NCBI GenBank assembly: GCA_020847535.1 | Contig: JADLBU010000097.1 | Location: forward strand, 1-45,839 | Length of the DNA stretch: 45,839 nt | From: Phycisphaerales bacterium | GTDB lineage: Bacteria; Planctomycetota; Phycisphaerae; Phycisphaerales; UBA1924 | Direction of reading: 5' to 3' | In this document: piece after piece, positions 23,571-31,179 of the stretch | Position numbering within the stretch: the stretch's first letter is position 1 | How the letters are laid out: each line of letters begins with the position of its first letter | Position numbers and translations under genes: made by a program | The notes under the pieces: model-generated | Databases searched by the model: none | What the model saw: the letters and a program-made list of their open reading frames with translations, nothing else | Told to the model about the DNA's origin: nothing

Positions 23571-24572
23571 ATGAGTGTCGTGGTCAGCCCCTATCACCTG
23601 ACGACCCGTGAGCCGGTGGCGATCGCTTCGCTGCTGCTGGCGGAGCGTGTGGTGACGTTGATGCCTGCGCCGTTCCGAACGCTGCGGCCGGAGGATCTGC
23701 GGGCGGCGGCGGCGAGCCTGCCGAGATACCGGAAGTTCGTGGAGAGCTGGCAGTGGACGGAGGCGTTATGGCAGTCGGGGGGGATTGTGTCGAGCGTGGG
23801 GGACACGGATGGAGTGGATGAGGTTCGGCGGGTGTGCGCGGACCTATTGACGGGTGAGCATGCAGCGTTGATGCCGCTGATGCGGGGTGACCTGTTTGAT
23901 GATGAGCGTGAGTACCTGGATGCGGTCGCGGCGGATGTGCTCAAGGGTGGGCCGGATCCGGGGATCTGCGTGCCGCTGTCGGCGGGGCTGGATCGGCTGG
24001 GGACGCGGCACGGATTGATGGTGGCGAGATCGCCGGCGGTGAGCGTCGCACAAAGGGCCGAGGAGGCGATGGGGAAGAGGCTGTTTGCGTTCTCAGCGCC
24101 GGTGTTGACGCAGGGGAGCGGGGAGCTGCTGGTCGATGTTCGCGAGGATGCGGCGGAGATGCTGGATCCGCTGCGCAGCGAGCTGGCGGAGATCGCGGAG
24201 ATGACGGCGGATGGGCGGATCGATGATGGGGATGCGGTGGGTGTGCAGGCGCGGCGGATCGCGGAGGCGGCGCGGGATGTGAACGCCGAGCTTGGGGAAC
24301 TGATGGAGCAGGCGGTGGGGAGCTCGGACCGGGATGATGTGCGGGCGATCGCGGGAGTGGCGACGGTGATGGGGCTGTTGTTGCCTGTGGATGCGGTGCT
24401 GCGGAGCAGTTCGCGTGCTGCGCAGGCGATGATCGGGCGAGCGGTGGCGGATGAGGTGGCGGCGGTGAACGAGAGCCGGCTGCCTGTGCTCGCGGATCCG
24501 CTCGCTGGGGGGCGGTTTGTGGGGCTGGTGGTGAAGGTGGTTGGGGGGAGGAGTGGGGAGCCGTGGAAGTAG
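23571..24572 (+). CDS. Hypothetical protein, helix-rich, one C-terminal hydrophobic segment
   Basis: A 333-residue protein not recognised as any family. It opens VVVSPYHLTTREPVAIASLL and includes LFDDEREYLDAVAADVLKGG and SAPVLTQGSGELLVDVREDA, then a long charged helical stretch (about residues 195-260, rich in Glu/Asp/Ala/Arg and possibly coiled coil). A hydrophobic segment IAGVATVMGLLLPVDAVL near residue 270 may be a membrane anchor or a buried helix. Codons end mostly in G, as in other plus-strand genes of the right half. The ATG at 23571 has no Shine-Dalgarno but has TACCCT 8 bases upstream. The stop is followed within 6 bases by a 31-bp repeat that recurs at 40949-40979. Confidence 0.75.
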   Translation: MSVVVSPYHLTTREPVAIASLLLAERVVTLMPAPFRTLRPEDLRAAAASLPRYRKFVESWQWTEALWQSGGIVSSVGDTDGVDEVRRVCADLLTGEHAALMPLMRGDLFDDEREYLDAVAADVLKGGPDPGICVPLSAGLDRLGTRHGLMVARSPAVSVAQRAEEAMGKRLFAFSAPVLTQGSGELLVDVREDAAEMLDPLRSELAEIAEMTADGRIDDGDAVGVQARRIAEAARDVNAELGELMEQAVGSSDRDDVRAIAGVATVMGLLLPVDAVLRSSSRAAQAMIGRAVADEVAAVNESRLPVLADPLAGGRFVGLVVKVVGGRSGEPWK

Positions 24573-24577
24573 TACAC

Positions 24578-24608
24578 AGCTCAAAGCTCAAAGCAGCAAA
24601 GCTCAAAT
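24578..24608. repeat. 31-bp dispersed repeat of AAAGCTC words (copy 1)
   Basis: Made of AGCTCAA, AGCTCAA, AGCAGCAA, AGCTCAAAT. An identical 31-base copy lies at 40949-40979. Confidence 0.95.
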
Positions 24609-24639
24609 GAGAACCGAGAGAGCAAGGTGCTGGGCGGAT

Positions 24640-24663
24640 TTGAGTTTTGAGTTTTGAGTTTTC
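24640..24663. repeat. Heptamer repeat TTTGAGT/TTTTGAG
   Basis: GATTTGAG-TTTTGAG-TTTTGAG-TTTTC, the complement-type words of the AAAGCTC family, directly before the ribosome-binding region of the DUF255 gene. Confidence 0.65.
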
Positions 24664-24674
24664 TTGGTGGAACC

Positions 24675-27038
24675 ATGAATCGATTGGTGAGCGAATCGAG
24701 TCCGTATCTGTTGCAGCACGCGCATAATCCGGTGGAGTGGTGGCCTTGGGGGGAGGAGGCGATCGGGGAGGCTCGGCGACGGGATGTGCCGATTCTGCTG
24801 AGCGTGGGGTACTCGACGTGCTACTGGTGTCACGTGATGGAGCGGGAGTGCTTTGAGAGCGCGGAGATCGCCCGCGTGATGAACGAGCACTTCGTGTGCG
24901 TGAAGCTGGATCGCGAGGAGCGGCCGGATATCGATGACATCTACATGAACGCGCTGCTGATCACTCGGGGGAGCGGGGGCTGGCCGATGAACGTGATGCT
25001 GGAGCCGGAGAGGCTTCGGCCGTTCTGGTGCGGGACGTATTTCCCGCCGACTTCCGCGAGGGGGATGCCGGGGTGGCCGGATGTGCTTGGGGGGATCGCG
25101 GAGGCGTGGAAGGGGCGGCGAGCGGAAGTGGTGGAGCAGTCGGAGCGGATCGCGGAGGCGGTGAGGGAGAACCTGGCGAGCGGGCGGGAGCCGGTGGGGG
25201 TCGGGCAGGCGCAGGTTGAGGCGGCGCTGTCGCAGTTGATGTCAACGTTTGATCGGATCAATGGCGGGTTCGGAGGGGCGCCGAAGTTTCCGCAGCCGCT
25301 GTATCTGCGTTTTCTGATGGATGTGAAGCAGATCGCGGGGGATGAGCAGACGCAGCGGGCGATCTGGCTGTGCATCAAGAAGTCGCTGGATGCGATGGCA
25401 AGCGGCGGGATCTATGACCAGGTCGGCGGCGGGTTTCATCGGTACAGCGTGGATGCGACGTGGACGGTGCCGCACTTTGAGAAGATGCTGTATGACAATG
25501 CGCAGCTGATGTTGGCGATGGGGGAGGGTGCGGAGGCGACCGGGCAGTTCGAGGAGTATCTGCGGATCGTGCGCGAGACGGCGGACTATGTGCTGCGCGA
25601 GATGACGCACGCGGAGGGGGGGTTTTTCAGTGCGCAGGATGCGGAGGTGGATGGTCGCGAGGGGTTGAATTACGTGTGGACGGCGGAGGGGGTGCGCGAG
25701 GCGCTTGGAACGGGCGAGGGTGGCGAGGATGCGGAGTTGGCGATCCGCATCTACGGGCTGGATCGCGGGCCGAACTTTCAGGATCCGCATCACGCGCATG
25801 AGGCCGCGGTGAACGTGCTGCGGCTGGAGGATCGGCTGGATGTGGTCGCGGGGAAGCTCGGGATGGAGCCGCAGGCGCTGCGCGTGCGGATGGCGGGAAT
25901 TGATCGGCGGTTATACGAAGCAAGGCAGAAGCGCAAGCAGCCGCGATTGGATGACAAGGTTGTGGCATCGTGGAACGGGCTGATGATCTCCGCGCTCGCG
26001 TGGGCTTCGCACTGGTTGGAGGATCGGAAGTATCTGGTGGCGGCGGAGAAGGCTGCGCAGTTTGTGCTGCGGGAGATGATGGGGACCGATGGCCGGCTGG
26101 TGCGGTCTTGGCGCGATGGGAAGCGGAGCGTGCCGGGGTTCCTGGAGGATTCAGCGCTGATGATCGAGGCGCTGCTGGACCTGGCGGAGGTGCGGAGCGA
26201 TCGCGAGGCGAAGGAATCGGCGACGGTGGAGTCGTACGTGGCGGCGGCGGAGCGGCTGGCGGAGTGCGCGATCGAGGATTTCAAGGAAGAGGTGAATGGG
26301 CGGGTGCGGTGGTGTGATACGCGAGCAGGGCAGGGGGATCTGTTCGTGCGGACCAGCGCGATGCACGACGGTGTGATGCCCAGCGGGCCATCGGCGATGC
26401 TGCATGCGATGCTGGGATTGGCGAGCATCACGAAGAAGGAGCGGTGGGAAAACGAGGTGCGCGATCTACTGGGTTCGCTTTCGGGGGGGATCGCCGAATC
26501 GCCGGTGGGGTGCATCGAGGCGACGCGGGGGTTGCTGCGGCTGTTGAGAGATCCGAAGTTGCGGGAGTTGATGGGGGAGAGGCAGGCCGCGAATTTCGTG
26601 GATTCCGCGGAGCAGACGGGAAGAGTGGGCGGCGGGCGGGATGCCGAGAAGTTGATGGCGGTTGAGGTGTATGCAGCGATCGATCGTGTGACGGTGAGCG
26701 AGGAGATACCCGGGCAGTTCACGCTGGTATTGAAGATCGCGGAGGGGTATCACATCACGGCGGCGGATCCGGGGCCGAAGGGGGAGGGGCTGGTTCCGCT
26801 GCGCATCGGGATTGTGCATGGGTCGGGGGTTGCGGTGTATGCGGATTACCCGGCGGGGGAGGCGTATGGGGATGGGCTGCTCGTTCATCGCGGGACGATC
26901 GAGCTGCCGGTGGTTTTGGAGTTGAGCGGGGAGTGGAAGGGTCGGCCGCTGGTGGGGATTACGTACCAGGCATGCACGGAGACGGAGTGTCTGGCGCCGG
27001 TGACGGTGGAGCTGGATGTGGCTGTTGAGAAGGCCTGA
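24675..27038 (+). CDS. DUF255 thioredoxin-fold protein (YyaL/SSP411-like) with C-terminal DsbD-alpha-like domain
   Basis: A 787-residue protein. [20 protein letters not shown] and '[20 protein letters not shown]' start the thioredoxin-like domain with the CYWC active site (Cys49, Cys52) and '[27 protein letters not shown]'. Residues of about 220-640 form the (alpha/alpha)6-barrel region ([32 protein letters not shown]). The last 120 residues ([20 protein letters not shown], then '[20 protein letters not shown]') match the N-terminal DsbD-alpha fold with its two-Cys motif; this fusion is not present in short homologues. There is no signal peptide, so a cytoplasmic place conflicts with a DsbD-like domain. 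GGTGG lies 5 bases upstream of the ATG at 24675. Confidence 0.88.
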   Translation: MNRLVSESSPYLLQHAHNPVEWWPWGEEAIGEARRRDVPILLSVGYSTCYWCHVMERECFESAEIARVMNEHFVCVKLDREERPDIDDIYMNALLITRGSGGWPMNVMLEPERLRPFWCGTYFPPTSARGMPGWPDVLGGIAEAWKGRRAEVVEQSERIAEAVRENLASGREPVGVGQAQVEAALSQLMSTFDRINGGFGGAPKFPQPLYLRFLMDVKQIAGDEQTQRAIWLCIKKSLDAMASGGIYDQVGGGFHRYSVDATWTVPHFEKMLYDNAQLMLAMGEGAEATGQFEEYLRIVRETADYVLREMTHAEGGFFSAQDAEVDGREGLNYVWTAEGVREALGTGEGGEDAELAIRIYGLDRGPNFQDPHHAHEAAVNVLRLEDRLDVVAGKLGMEPQALRVRMAGIDRRLYEARQKRKQPRLDDKVVASWNGLMISALAWASHWLEDRKYLVAAEKAAQFVLREMMGTDGRLVRSWRDGKRSVPGFLEDSALMIEALLDLAEVRSDREAKESATVESYVAAAERLAECAIEDFKEEVNGRVRWCDTRAGQGDLFVRTSAMHDGVMPSGPSAMLHAMLGLASITKKERWENEVRDLLGSLSGGIAESPVGCIEATRGLLRLLRDPKLRELMGERQAANFVDSAEQTGRVGGGRDAEKLMAVEVYAAIDRVTVSEEIPGQFTLVLKIAEGYHITAADPGPKGEGLVPLRIGIVHGSGVAVYADYPAGEAYGDGLLVHRGTIELPVVLELSGEWKGRPLVGITYQACTETECLAPVTVELDVAVEKA

Positions 27039-27069
27039 AAGTTCAAAGTGCAAAGGGCAAAGTTCACAT
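27039..27069. repeat. AAAGTTC/AAAGGGC word repeat
   Basis: AAAGTTC-AAAGTGC-AAAGGGC-AAAGTTC: four heptamers directly after the DUF255 stop codon and before the convergent bactofilin gene end. Confidence 0.75.
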
Positions 27070-27076
27070 CGGAACT

Positions 27077-27481
27077 TCAGGCTTCGGCTGGATGGCCGAT
27101 CCGCAGGTGGCCGCCCGTGATGATGGCGCCGGGGGCGATCGTGATCGCGGGGGCGAGAAGGTTGCCGTGCCAGCGGGATTTGGGGCCGAGGATCACCGGG
27201 CCGTCGCAGAGGCAATCGGCGCGGACTGCGCCCTGGACTTCGAGGCGATCACCGATGCGGAGGTGGGTGCAGCGGAGATCGCCCTTGCGTTCGATGAGGA
27301 CGTTGCCGGCGGTCTCGAGGCGTGCGACCTGGTGGAGTGAGTGGATGGTGATGTCGCGGAGCTCGACGCGCTGGTAGCAGTGCTTGCAGGTGAGGATGAT
27401 CGCGTGTGAGCTGGCGTCGAAGGCGCGGTGGCAGTGGTAGCAGGTGGTGGTGCGGAGTGTCTTGGTGGGGAGCGTGAGCAT
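27077..27481 (-). CDS. Zinc-ribbon bactofilin-like protein
   Basis: 134 residues. TCYHCHRAF and TCKHC near the N-terminus form a CxxC...CxxC zinc ribbon. The rest is a right-handed beta-helix of bactofilin type, with six-residue rungs: LETAGNVLIERKGDLRCTHL, RIGDRLEVQGAVRADCLCDG, 'PVILGPKSRWHGNLLAPAITIAPGAIITGGHL'. Bactofilins polymerise into cytoskeletal filaments; the ribbon could bring nucleic acid or another partner, which is inference. The ATG at 27481 is used because the ORF's upstream TTG lies in the terminator of the previous gene. The partner bactofilin lies just upstream on the same strand, but the terminator between them means separate or attenuated transcription. Confidence 0.75.
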   Translation of the reverse strand: MLTLPTKTLRTTTCYHCHRAFDASSHAIILTCKHCYQRVELRDITIHSLHQVARLETAGNVLIERKGDLRCTHLRIGDRLEVQGAVRADCLCDGPVILGPKSRWHGNLLAPAITIAPGAIITGGHLRIGHPAEA

Positions 27482-27512
27482 TCGGGGGCGAGCGGGGGGA
27501 GGAAAAGGCAAA

Positions 27513-27535
27513 GAGACAGGCCTTGGGCCTGTCTC
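27513..27535 (-). terminator. Rho-independent terminator of the bactofilin gene at 27581-28090
   Basis: A perfect 10-bp stem GAGACAGGCC / GGCCTGTCTC with a TTG loop; on the minus strand followed by TTTGCCTTTTCC. Confidence 0.8.
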
Positions 27536-27580
27536 GGGGGTTGGGCGGTCAGGGCGTCATGTCGGACTGGGTCAGGTCAT

Positions 27581-28090
27581 TCAGGCGATGCCGGATTCGG
27601 CGTGGCGGGGCTTGGACATGGCGGCGAACTTGGCTTCGAGGCCGGCGAAGGTGTCGGCGATCGTTTCCTGGGGGGAGCCGTTGGCGTGGCCGTTTCGGCG
27701 CGTGGTGACGGTGGGGCCTTCGGCGGCTTCCGCGCGGGGCTGGCCTGTGAGGGCCTTGACGGCTTCGGGTCCGACTCGGCAGTGACCGACGAAGGAAGCG
27801 CCCTCGGCGACCGAGAGTGAGCCGGTGGTCAGGTCTCCGAGGACGACCGCGCTGGAGGAGAGCTGGATGCGCTCGCGGGCGGTGACATCGCCCTCGACAG
27901 CGCCCTCGATCAGGATTCGGGGGGCATCGAGGGAGGCGGTGCACTGGGCGCCGTGGCCGATCTGGAGTTCGGCGGCGGAGGAGATCTTGCCATCGACGTG
28001 GCCGAGGATTCGGGCGGTGGTCTCGAAGGAGATCTCGCCCTTGATGTGTGTGCCGGCGCCGATGACGGTGGTCTGGTTGGTGTCGCTCAT
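27581..28090 (-). CDS. Bactofilin (polymer-forming cytoskeletal protein)
   Basis: 169 residues: TTVIGAGTHIKGEISFETTA opens the beta-helix, then ARILGHVDGKISSAAELQIG, LDAPRILIEGAVEGDVTARE and IQLSSSAVVLGDLTTGSLSV give the regular rungs of DUF583/bactofilin. The C-terminal 60 residues are disordered (Ala/Glu/Thr-rich) with 'ETIADTFAGLEAKFAAM' as a possible short helix. Bactofilins form nucleotide-independent filaments that organise the cell envelope. The ATG at 28090 is preferred because family members begin within a few residues of TVIGxGT; ATG at 28120 is an alternative. Neither has a good Shine-Dalgarno. Confidence 0.9.
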   Translation of the reverse strand: MSDTNQTTVIGAGTHIKGEISFETTARILGHVDGKISSAAELQIGHGAQCTASLDAPRILIEGAVEGDVTARERIQLSSSAVVLGDLTTGSLSVAEGASFVGHCRVGPEAVKALTGQPRAEAAEGPTVTTRRNGHANGSPQETIADTFAGLEAKFAAMSKPRHAESGIA

Positions 28091-28302
28091 CGCTGTCGTT
28101 CTCTGGGTGGTGCTTGCCATGTTGGGTTGGCCATGTTGAAGGTGGCCGTGTGCTCGGATAACTCACGCGTGGCCCGGAGTTTTCGGCGAAGCGACCGGGG
28201 CCGATGCAGCGCACGGACAGGAACTCTCGCAGGGTGAACACCTGTGGGTGCAGGCTAATGGATCGTCCGGGGGGTCGCGTTGGCGAGAGTTTTTCCAGAG
28301 AA

Positions 28303-28330
28303 GGCACTGGTCACTGGGCACTGGTGACGG
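28303..28330. repeat. Word-like GGCACTGGTCACTGG repeat
   Basis: AGGCACT-GGTCACT-GGGCACT-GGTGAC, four related words downstream of purK. Same family as at 11180. Confidence 0.6.
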
Positions 28331-28342
28331 GAGGTAGCGGGG

Positions 28343-29566
28343 TCAGGCCCAGTGGCGGTCGGCGAGCGATTGGAGGGTGTAGATCGGGGCGGCATCGGCG
28401 GATTTGGGGATGACGATGGTGGCGTGGCCGACTTTGCGGGCGGGCTTGGGATCCTTGCCGTAGAGGTGCATGTGGACGCCCGGGATTTCGAGGGCATCGG
28501 GGAGGGAGGGAGCGCTGCCGATGAAGTTGGACATGGAGGCGATCGCATCGGGGAAGCGCATCGCGGTGTTGCCGAGGGGCAGGTTCACGATCGCGCGGAG
28601 GTGGTTTTCGAACTGGCTGGTGATGGAGCCCTCGATGGTCCAGTGTCCGGAGTTGTGGACGCGCGGGGCGATCTCGTTTGCGATCAGCGTGTAGGGGCGG
28701 GTGGCGAGCGAGTTGGGTGTGGGCTGAATGAAGAACTCGACGGCGAGCAGGCCGGTGTAGTTGAGGGCGTCGAGGATGGCGCGGGTGGCGAAGATCGCCT
28801 GGACTTCGAGATCGGCGGAGTCGATCGAGGCGGGCAGGTCGCCGGTGAAGGCGCTGAAGGGGGCGTGCGACCAGCGGAGGATGCCGGATTTGTGCTCGTT
28901 GCGGATGAGGGGGGAGGTGCGGATATCGCCGGTGGGGGAGCGGACGGCGAGCATGGAGGCTTCGGCGATGAAGGGGATCAGTTGTTCGAGGAGGAGGGCA
29001 GGGGGCAGATGGCCAGGTGGCAGAGGGCCAGAGGGCCAGATAGGAGTTGCCAGTTGTTTCCAGGCGGCGGCGAGGTCGGTGTGGGTTGCGTTGGCGGGGA
29101 TGCGGACTTGGCCTTTGCCGTCGTAGCCGAGGCGGCGGGTTTTGAGGATGGTTGCAGCGCCGAAGGCGGAGTGGTGGTGCTTGAGGTCGTCGAGGGATGT
29201 GATGTCGGCGAAGCGGGCGACGGGGATGTCGAGGGATTGGAAGAGTTGTTTCTCGAGGAGGCGATCCTGGCCGGTTTTGAGGGCGACCGGGGGTGGGTAG
29301 ATGGGTTTGTCGGTGAGGGTTGGGAGTTGATCGATGCAGGCGGCGGGGATGTTCTCGAACTCGTAGGTGACGACATCAAGGCCAGTGGTGAACCTGGCGA
29401 GCGCGGCGGGGTCGGTGTAGTCGGCGCGGATGTGCTCGGCGAGCGGTGCGGCGGGGGCATCGGGTGAGGGGTCGAGGATGCGGAAGCGCATGCCCAGGGG
29501 ATGGCCTGCGAGGGCGAGCATGCGGGCGAGCTGTCCGCCGCCGAGGATGCCGACAAGTGGGGCCAT
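28343..29566 (-). CDS. purK: 5-(carboxyamino)imidazole ribonucleotide synthase, with an in-frame repeat insertion
   Basis: An ATP-grasp enzyme of purine synthesis joining bicarbonate to AIR to give N5-CAIR. It begins MAPLVGILGGGQLARMLALA, the dinucleotide-type loop of PurK, then VVTYEFENIPAACIDQL, KTRRLGYDGKGQVRI and the grasp-domain VRSPTGDI / 'NEIAPRVHNSGHWTIEGSITSQFENHLRA'. About 15-17 residues (TPIWPSGPLPPGHLPPA) are inserted between WKQLA and LLLEQLIPF, encoded by a GGCCAGA-type word repeat (29000-29040). The ATG at 29566 follows the family start; TATCCT lies 9 bases upstream and no Shine-Dalgarno is present. purE is not adjacent. Confidence 0.95.
   Translation of the reverse strand: MAPLVGILGGGQLARMLALAGHPLGMRFRILDPSPDAPAAPLAEHIRADYTDPAALARFTTGLDVVTYEFENIPAACIDQLPTLTDKPIYPPPVALKTGQDRLLEKQLFQSLDIPVARFADITSLDDLKHHHSAFGAATILKTRRLGYDGKGQVRIPANATHTDLAAAWKQLATPIWPSGPLPPGHLPPALLLEQLIPFIAEASMLAVRSPTGDIRTSPLIRNEHKSGILRWSHAPFSAFTGDLPASIDSADLEVQAIFATRAILDALNYTGLLAVEFFIQPTPNSLATRPYTLIANEIAPRVHNSGHWTIEGSITSQFENHLRAIVNLPLGNTAMRFPDAIASMSNFIGSAPSLPDALEIPGVHMHLYGKDPKPARKVGHATIVIPKSADAAPIYTLQSLADRHWA
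29000..29040. repeat. GGCCAGA/GGCAGA word repeat inside purK
   Basis: On the plus strand GGGCAGA-TGGCCAGG-TGGCAGA-GGGCCAGA-GGGCCAGA follow one another and encode the Pro/Leu-rich insertion in the PurK protein. Confidence 0.8.
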
Positions 29567-29621
29567 GCGGGGAGCAGGATAGAGGAATCGCGGGGTCTGC
29601 AAGGCCCGCCCCGAAAGGCAG

Positions 29622-30926
29622 TCAGGCTCGCTTGCGGCCGGAGGGGGGTTTTCTGACGGAGTCCTTGCCGTCGAGGGGGGTGGCGCCGAGGGTCATGCCG
29701 GGCTCGACGTTGAGGGACTTCATCGATTCCTTGGTGAGGCGGATAATGCCCTTGTCATCGGAGTATTCGAGCTCGGCGGCGATGAACTCGCCATCATCGG
29801 CGAGGTGGGAGACGATGCCGCGGCGCTTGGCGGCGTTGGCGGGGATCGGTTCTCCGAGCTTCAAGCTCTGCGTATCGCGGACGAGCTTGATCTCGGCGGT
29901 GTTGGCTTCGAGGTGGGGGCCGCCATCGAAGGGATCGACGAAGTCCTTGTAGCGGAAGCCGATCTTTTCGAGCATGCGGCGAGCGGGGAGGGTCTCGGGG
30001 CCGACCTCGCCGATGACGGAGCGTGCTTCGGGTGGGAGCAGGGTGAGGTAGATCTCTTCGCGGGGGAGGAGTGCGAGCATGAACTCGCGGGAGTACTGGC
30101 AGAAGCGGTCGGCCTCGCCGTAGGTGAGGTTGATGAAGCGGCGGCCGAGGTATTCCCAGAGGAGGTTCTGGCCATCGGGGGAGATGGGGGCCATGAGCTC
30201 GGCGATCAGGCGATCGGAGAAGAGGTTGCGGTGGAGGGCGATGAAGTGGAAGCGGACGAGGGAGAGGAGTCGGCCCAGGCGAGCCTTGTGGTTGCGATAG
30301 GAGGGCTGGAGGATGAGTCCGCCGAGTTCTGAGGGGCCGGATTCATCGAGGTAGAGCGTGGCGACGATGTGTGTAGCGCCGAACTGGAGTGACTGGCTGA
30401 AGAACTGCTTCTTGGAGAGCTTGAAGGAGAGGTTGGGGTTTCCGGGTCCGCCCATGTGGGCGAGGATCTGCGAGGTGCCGAGGCAGGCCTGCGATTCGGT
30501 GTCCTCGAGGATGAACATGAAGGTGTCGGTCTTGCTTGCGGAGAGTCCGGCGGCTTGGGAGGCGGGAAGTGCTGGAGGTGAGGCGGCGGGGGGTGTGGGG
30601 AGGATGGGTGTGTGGCGGGTGGCCTTACGGCCCTTGAGGGGTTGGCTGGAGGCGGGCTTGAGGTGGGGGGACTGGTTTGGGATGTGGGGGACGAGGCGAT
30701 CGGCGAGCGAGGACTTGACGCCGGTGGGGCCGGGTTTGACCTTGGGCGGCGGGAGCGGCTGATCGTCGATCTCGATGCCGGCGGCCTTGGCGAACGCAGC
30801 GCGGGACTGGAGGATCTTGTTGGCGAGGATCTCGCGATCTGCTGGGAGGTTGATGAAGTGGACCATGCGGGCCAGCTTCACGAGGGTGGCGGTGTCGTCG
30901 AGTTTGGCTCGGCGGATGAGGAACAT
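29622..30926 (-). CDS. Arginine N-succinyltransferase (AstA)-like acyltransferase with Pro-rich insert
   Basis: A 434-residue GNAT-fold protein. MFLIRRAKLDDTATLVKLAR opens it and 'FMFILEDTESQACLGTSQI' follows. The core blocks LYLDESGPSELGGLILQPSY, RLIAELMAPISPDGQNLLWE with YLGRRFINLTYGEADRFC, SVIGEVGPETLPARRMLEKI with GFRYKDFVDPFDGGPHLEA match AstA of the arginine succinyltransferase pathway. A stretch of about 85 residues (from VKPGPTGVK to GLSASKTD), rich in Pro/Ala/Ser, interrupts the fold near residue 65-150 and is absent from typical AstA of about 340 residues. No other ast genes are near, so the acyl-CoA and amine substrates are uncertain. GGAG lies 5 bases upstream of the ATG at 30926. 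Confidence 0.88.
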   Translation of the reverse strand: MFLIRRAKLDDTATLVKLARMVHFINLPADREILANKILQSRAAFAKAAGIEIDDQPLPPPKVKPGPTGVKSSLADRLVPHIPNQSPHLKPASSQPLKGRKATRHTPILPTPPAASPPALPASQAAGLSASKTDTFMFILEDTESQACLGTSQILAHMGGPGNPNLSFKLSKKQFFSQSLQFGATHIVATLYLDESGPSELGGLILQPSYRNHKARLGRLLSLVRFHFIALHRNLFSDRLIAELMAPISPDGQNLLWEYLGRRFINLTYGEADRFCQYSREFMLALLPREEIYLTLLPPEARSVIGEVGPETLPARRMLEKIGFRYKDFVDPFDGGPHLEANTAEIKLVRDTQSLKLGEPIPANAAKRRGIVSHLADDGEFIAAELEYSDDKGIIRLTKESMKSLNVEPGMTLGATPLDGKDSVRKPPSGRKRA

Positions 30927-31179
30927 GGGGGCTCCAGAGGGCAAAGTACAGAGGGCGGGGGCAGACGAGCTGGTAGAGGGGTTCGGGAGTGAGCGAGTAA
31001 GGGGCAGGGGGATAGGGGTGGAATGGTTGGCGGGGCGGGGGTGGGCTGACGAGACTGGGTGCTCGGTGAATGATTGGCTCGCGATCACGGACTCGCTGGG
31101 GGCGGCGGTCTGGTACATTTGGTTCAGACTTGTCCGATGATTGTCGTGGTGAGTTCCGGAGGGTGAGGTACGTCCTTTC

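Noticed and set aside
28352..29467. 371-residue plus-strand ORF opposite purK
   Set aside because: Gly/Val/Glu-rich antisense shadow of purK.
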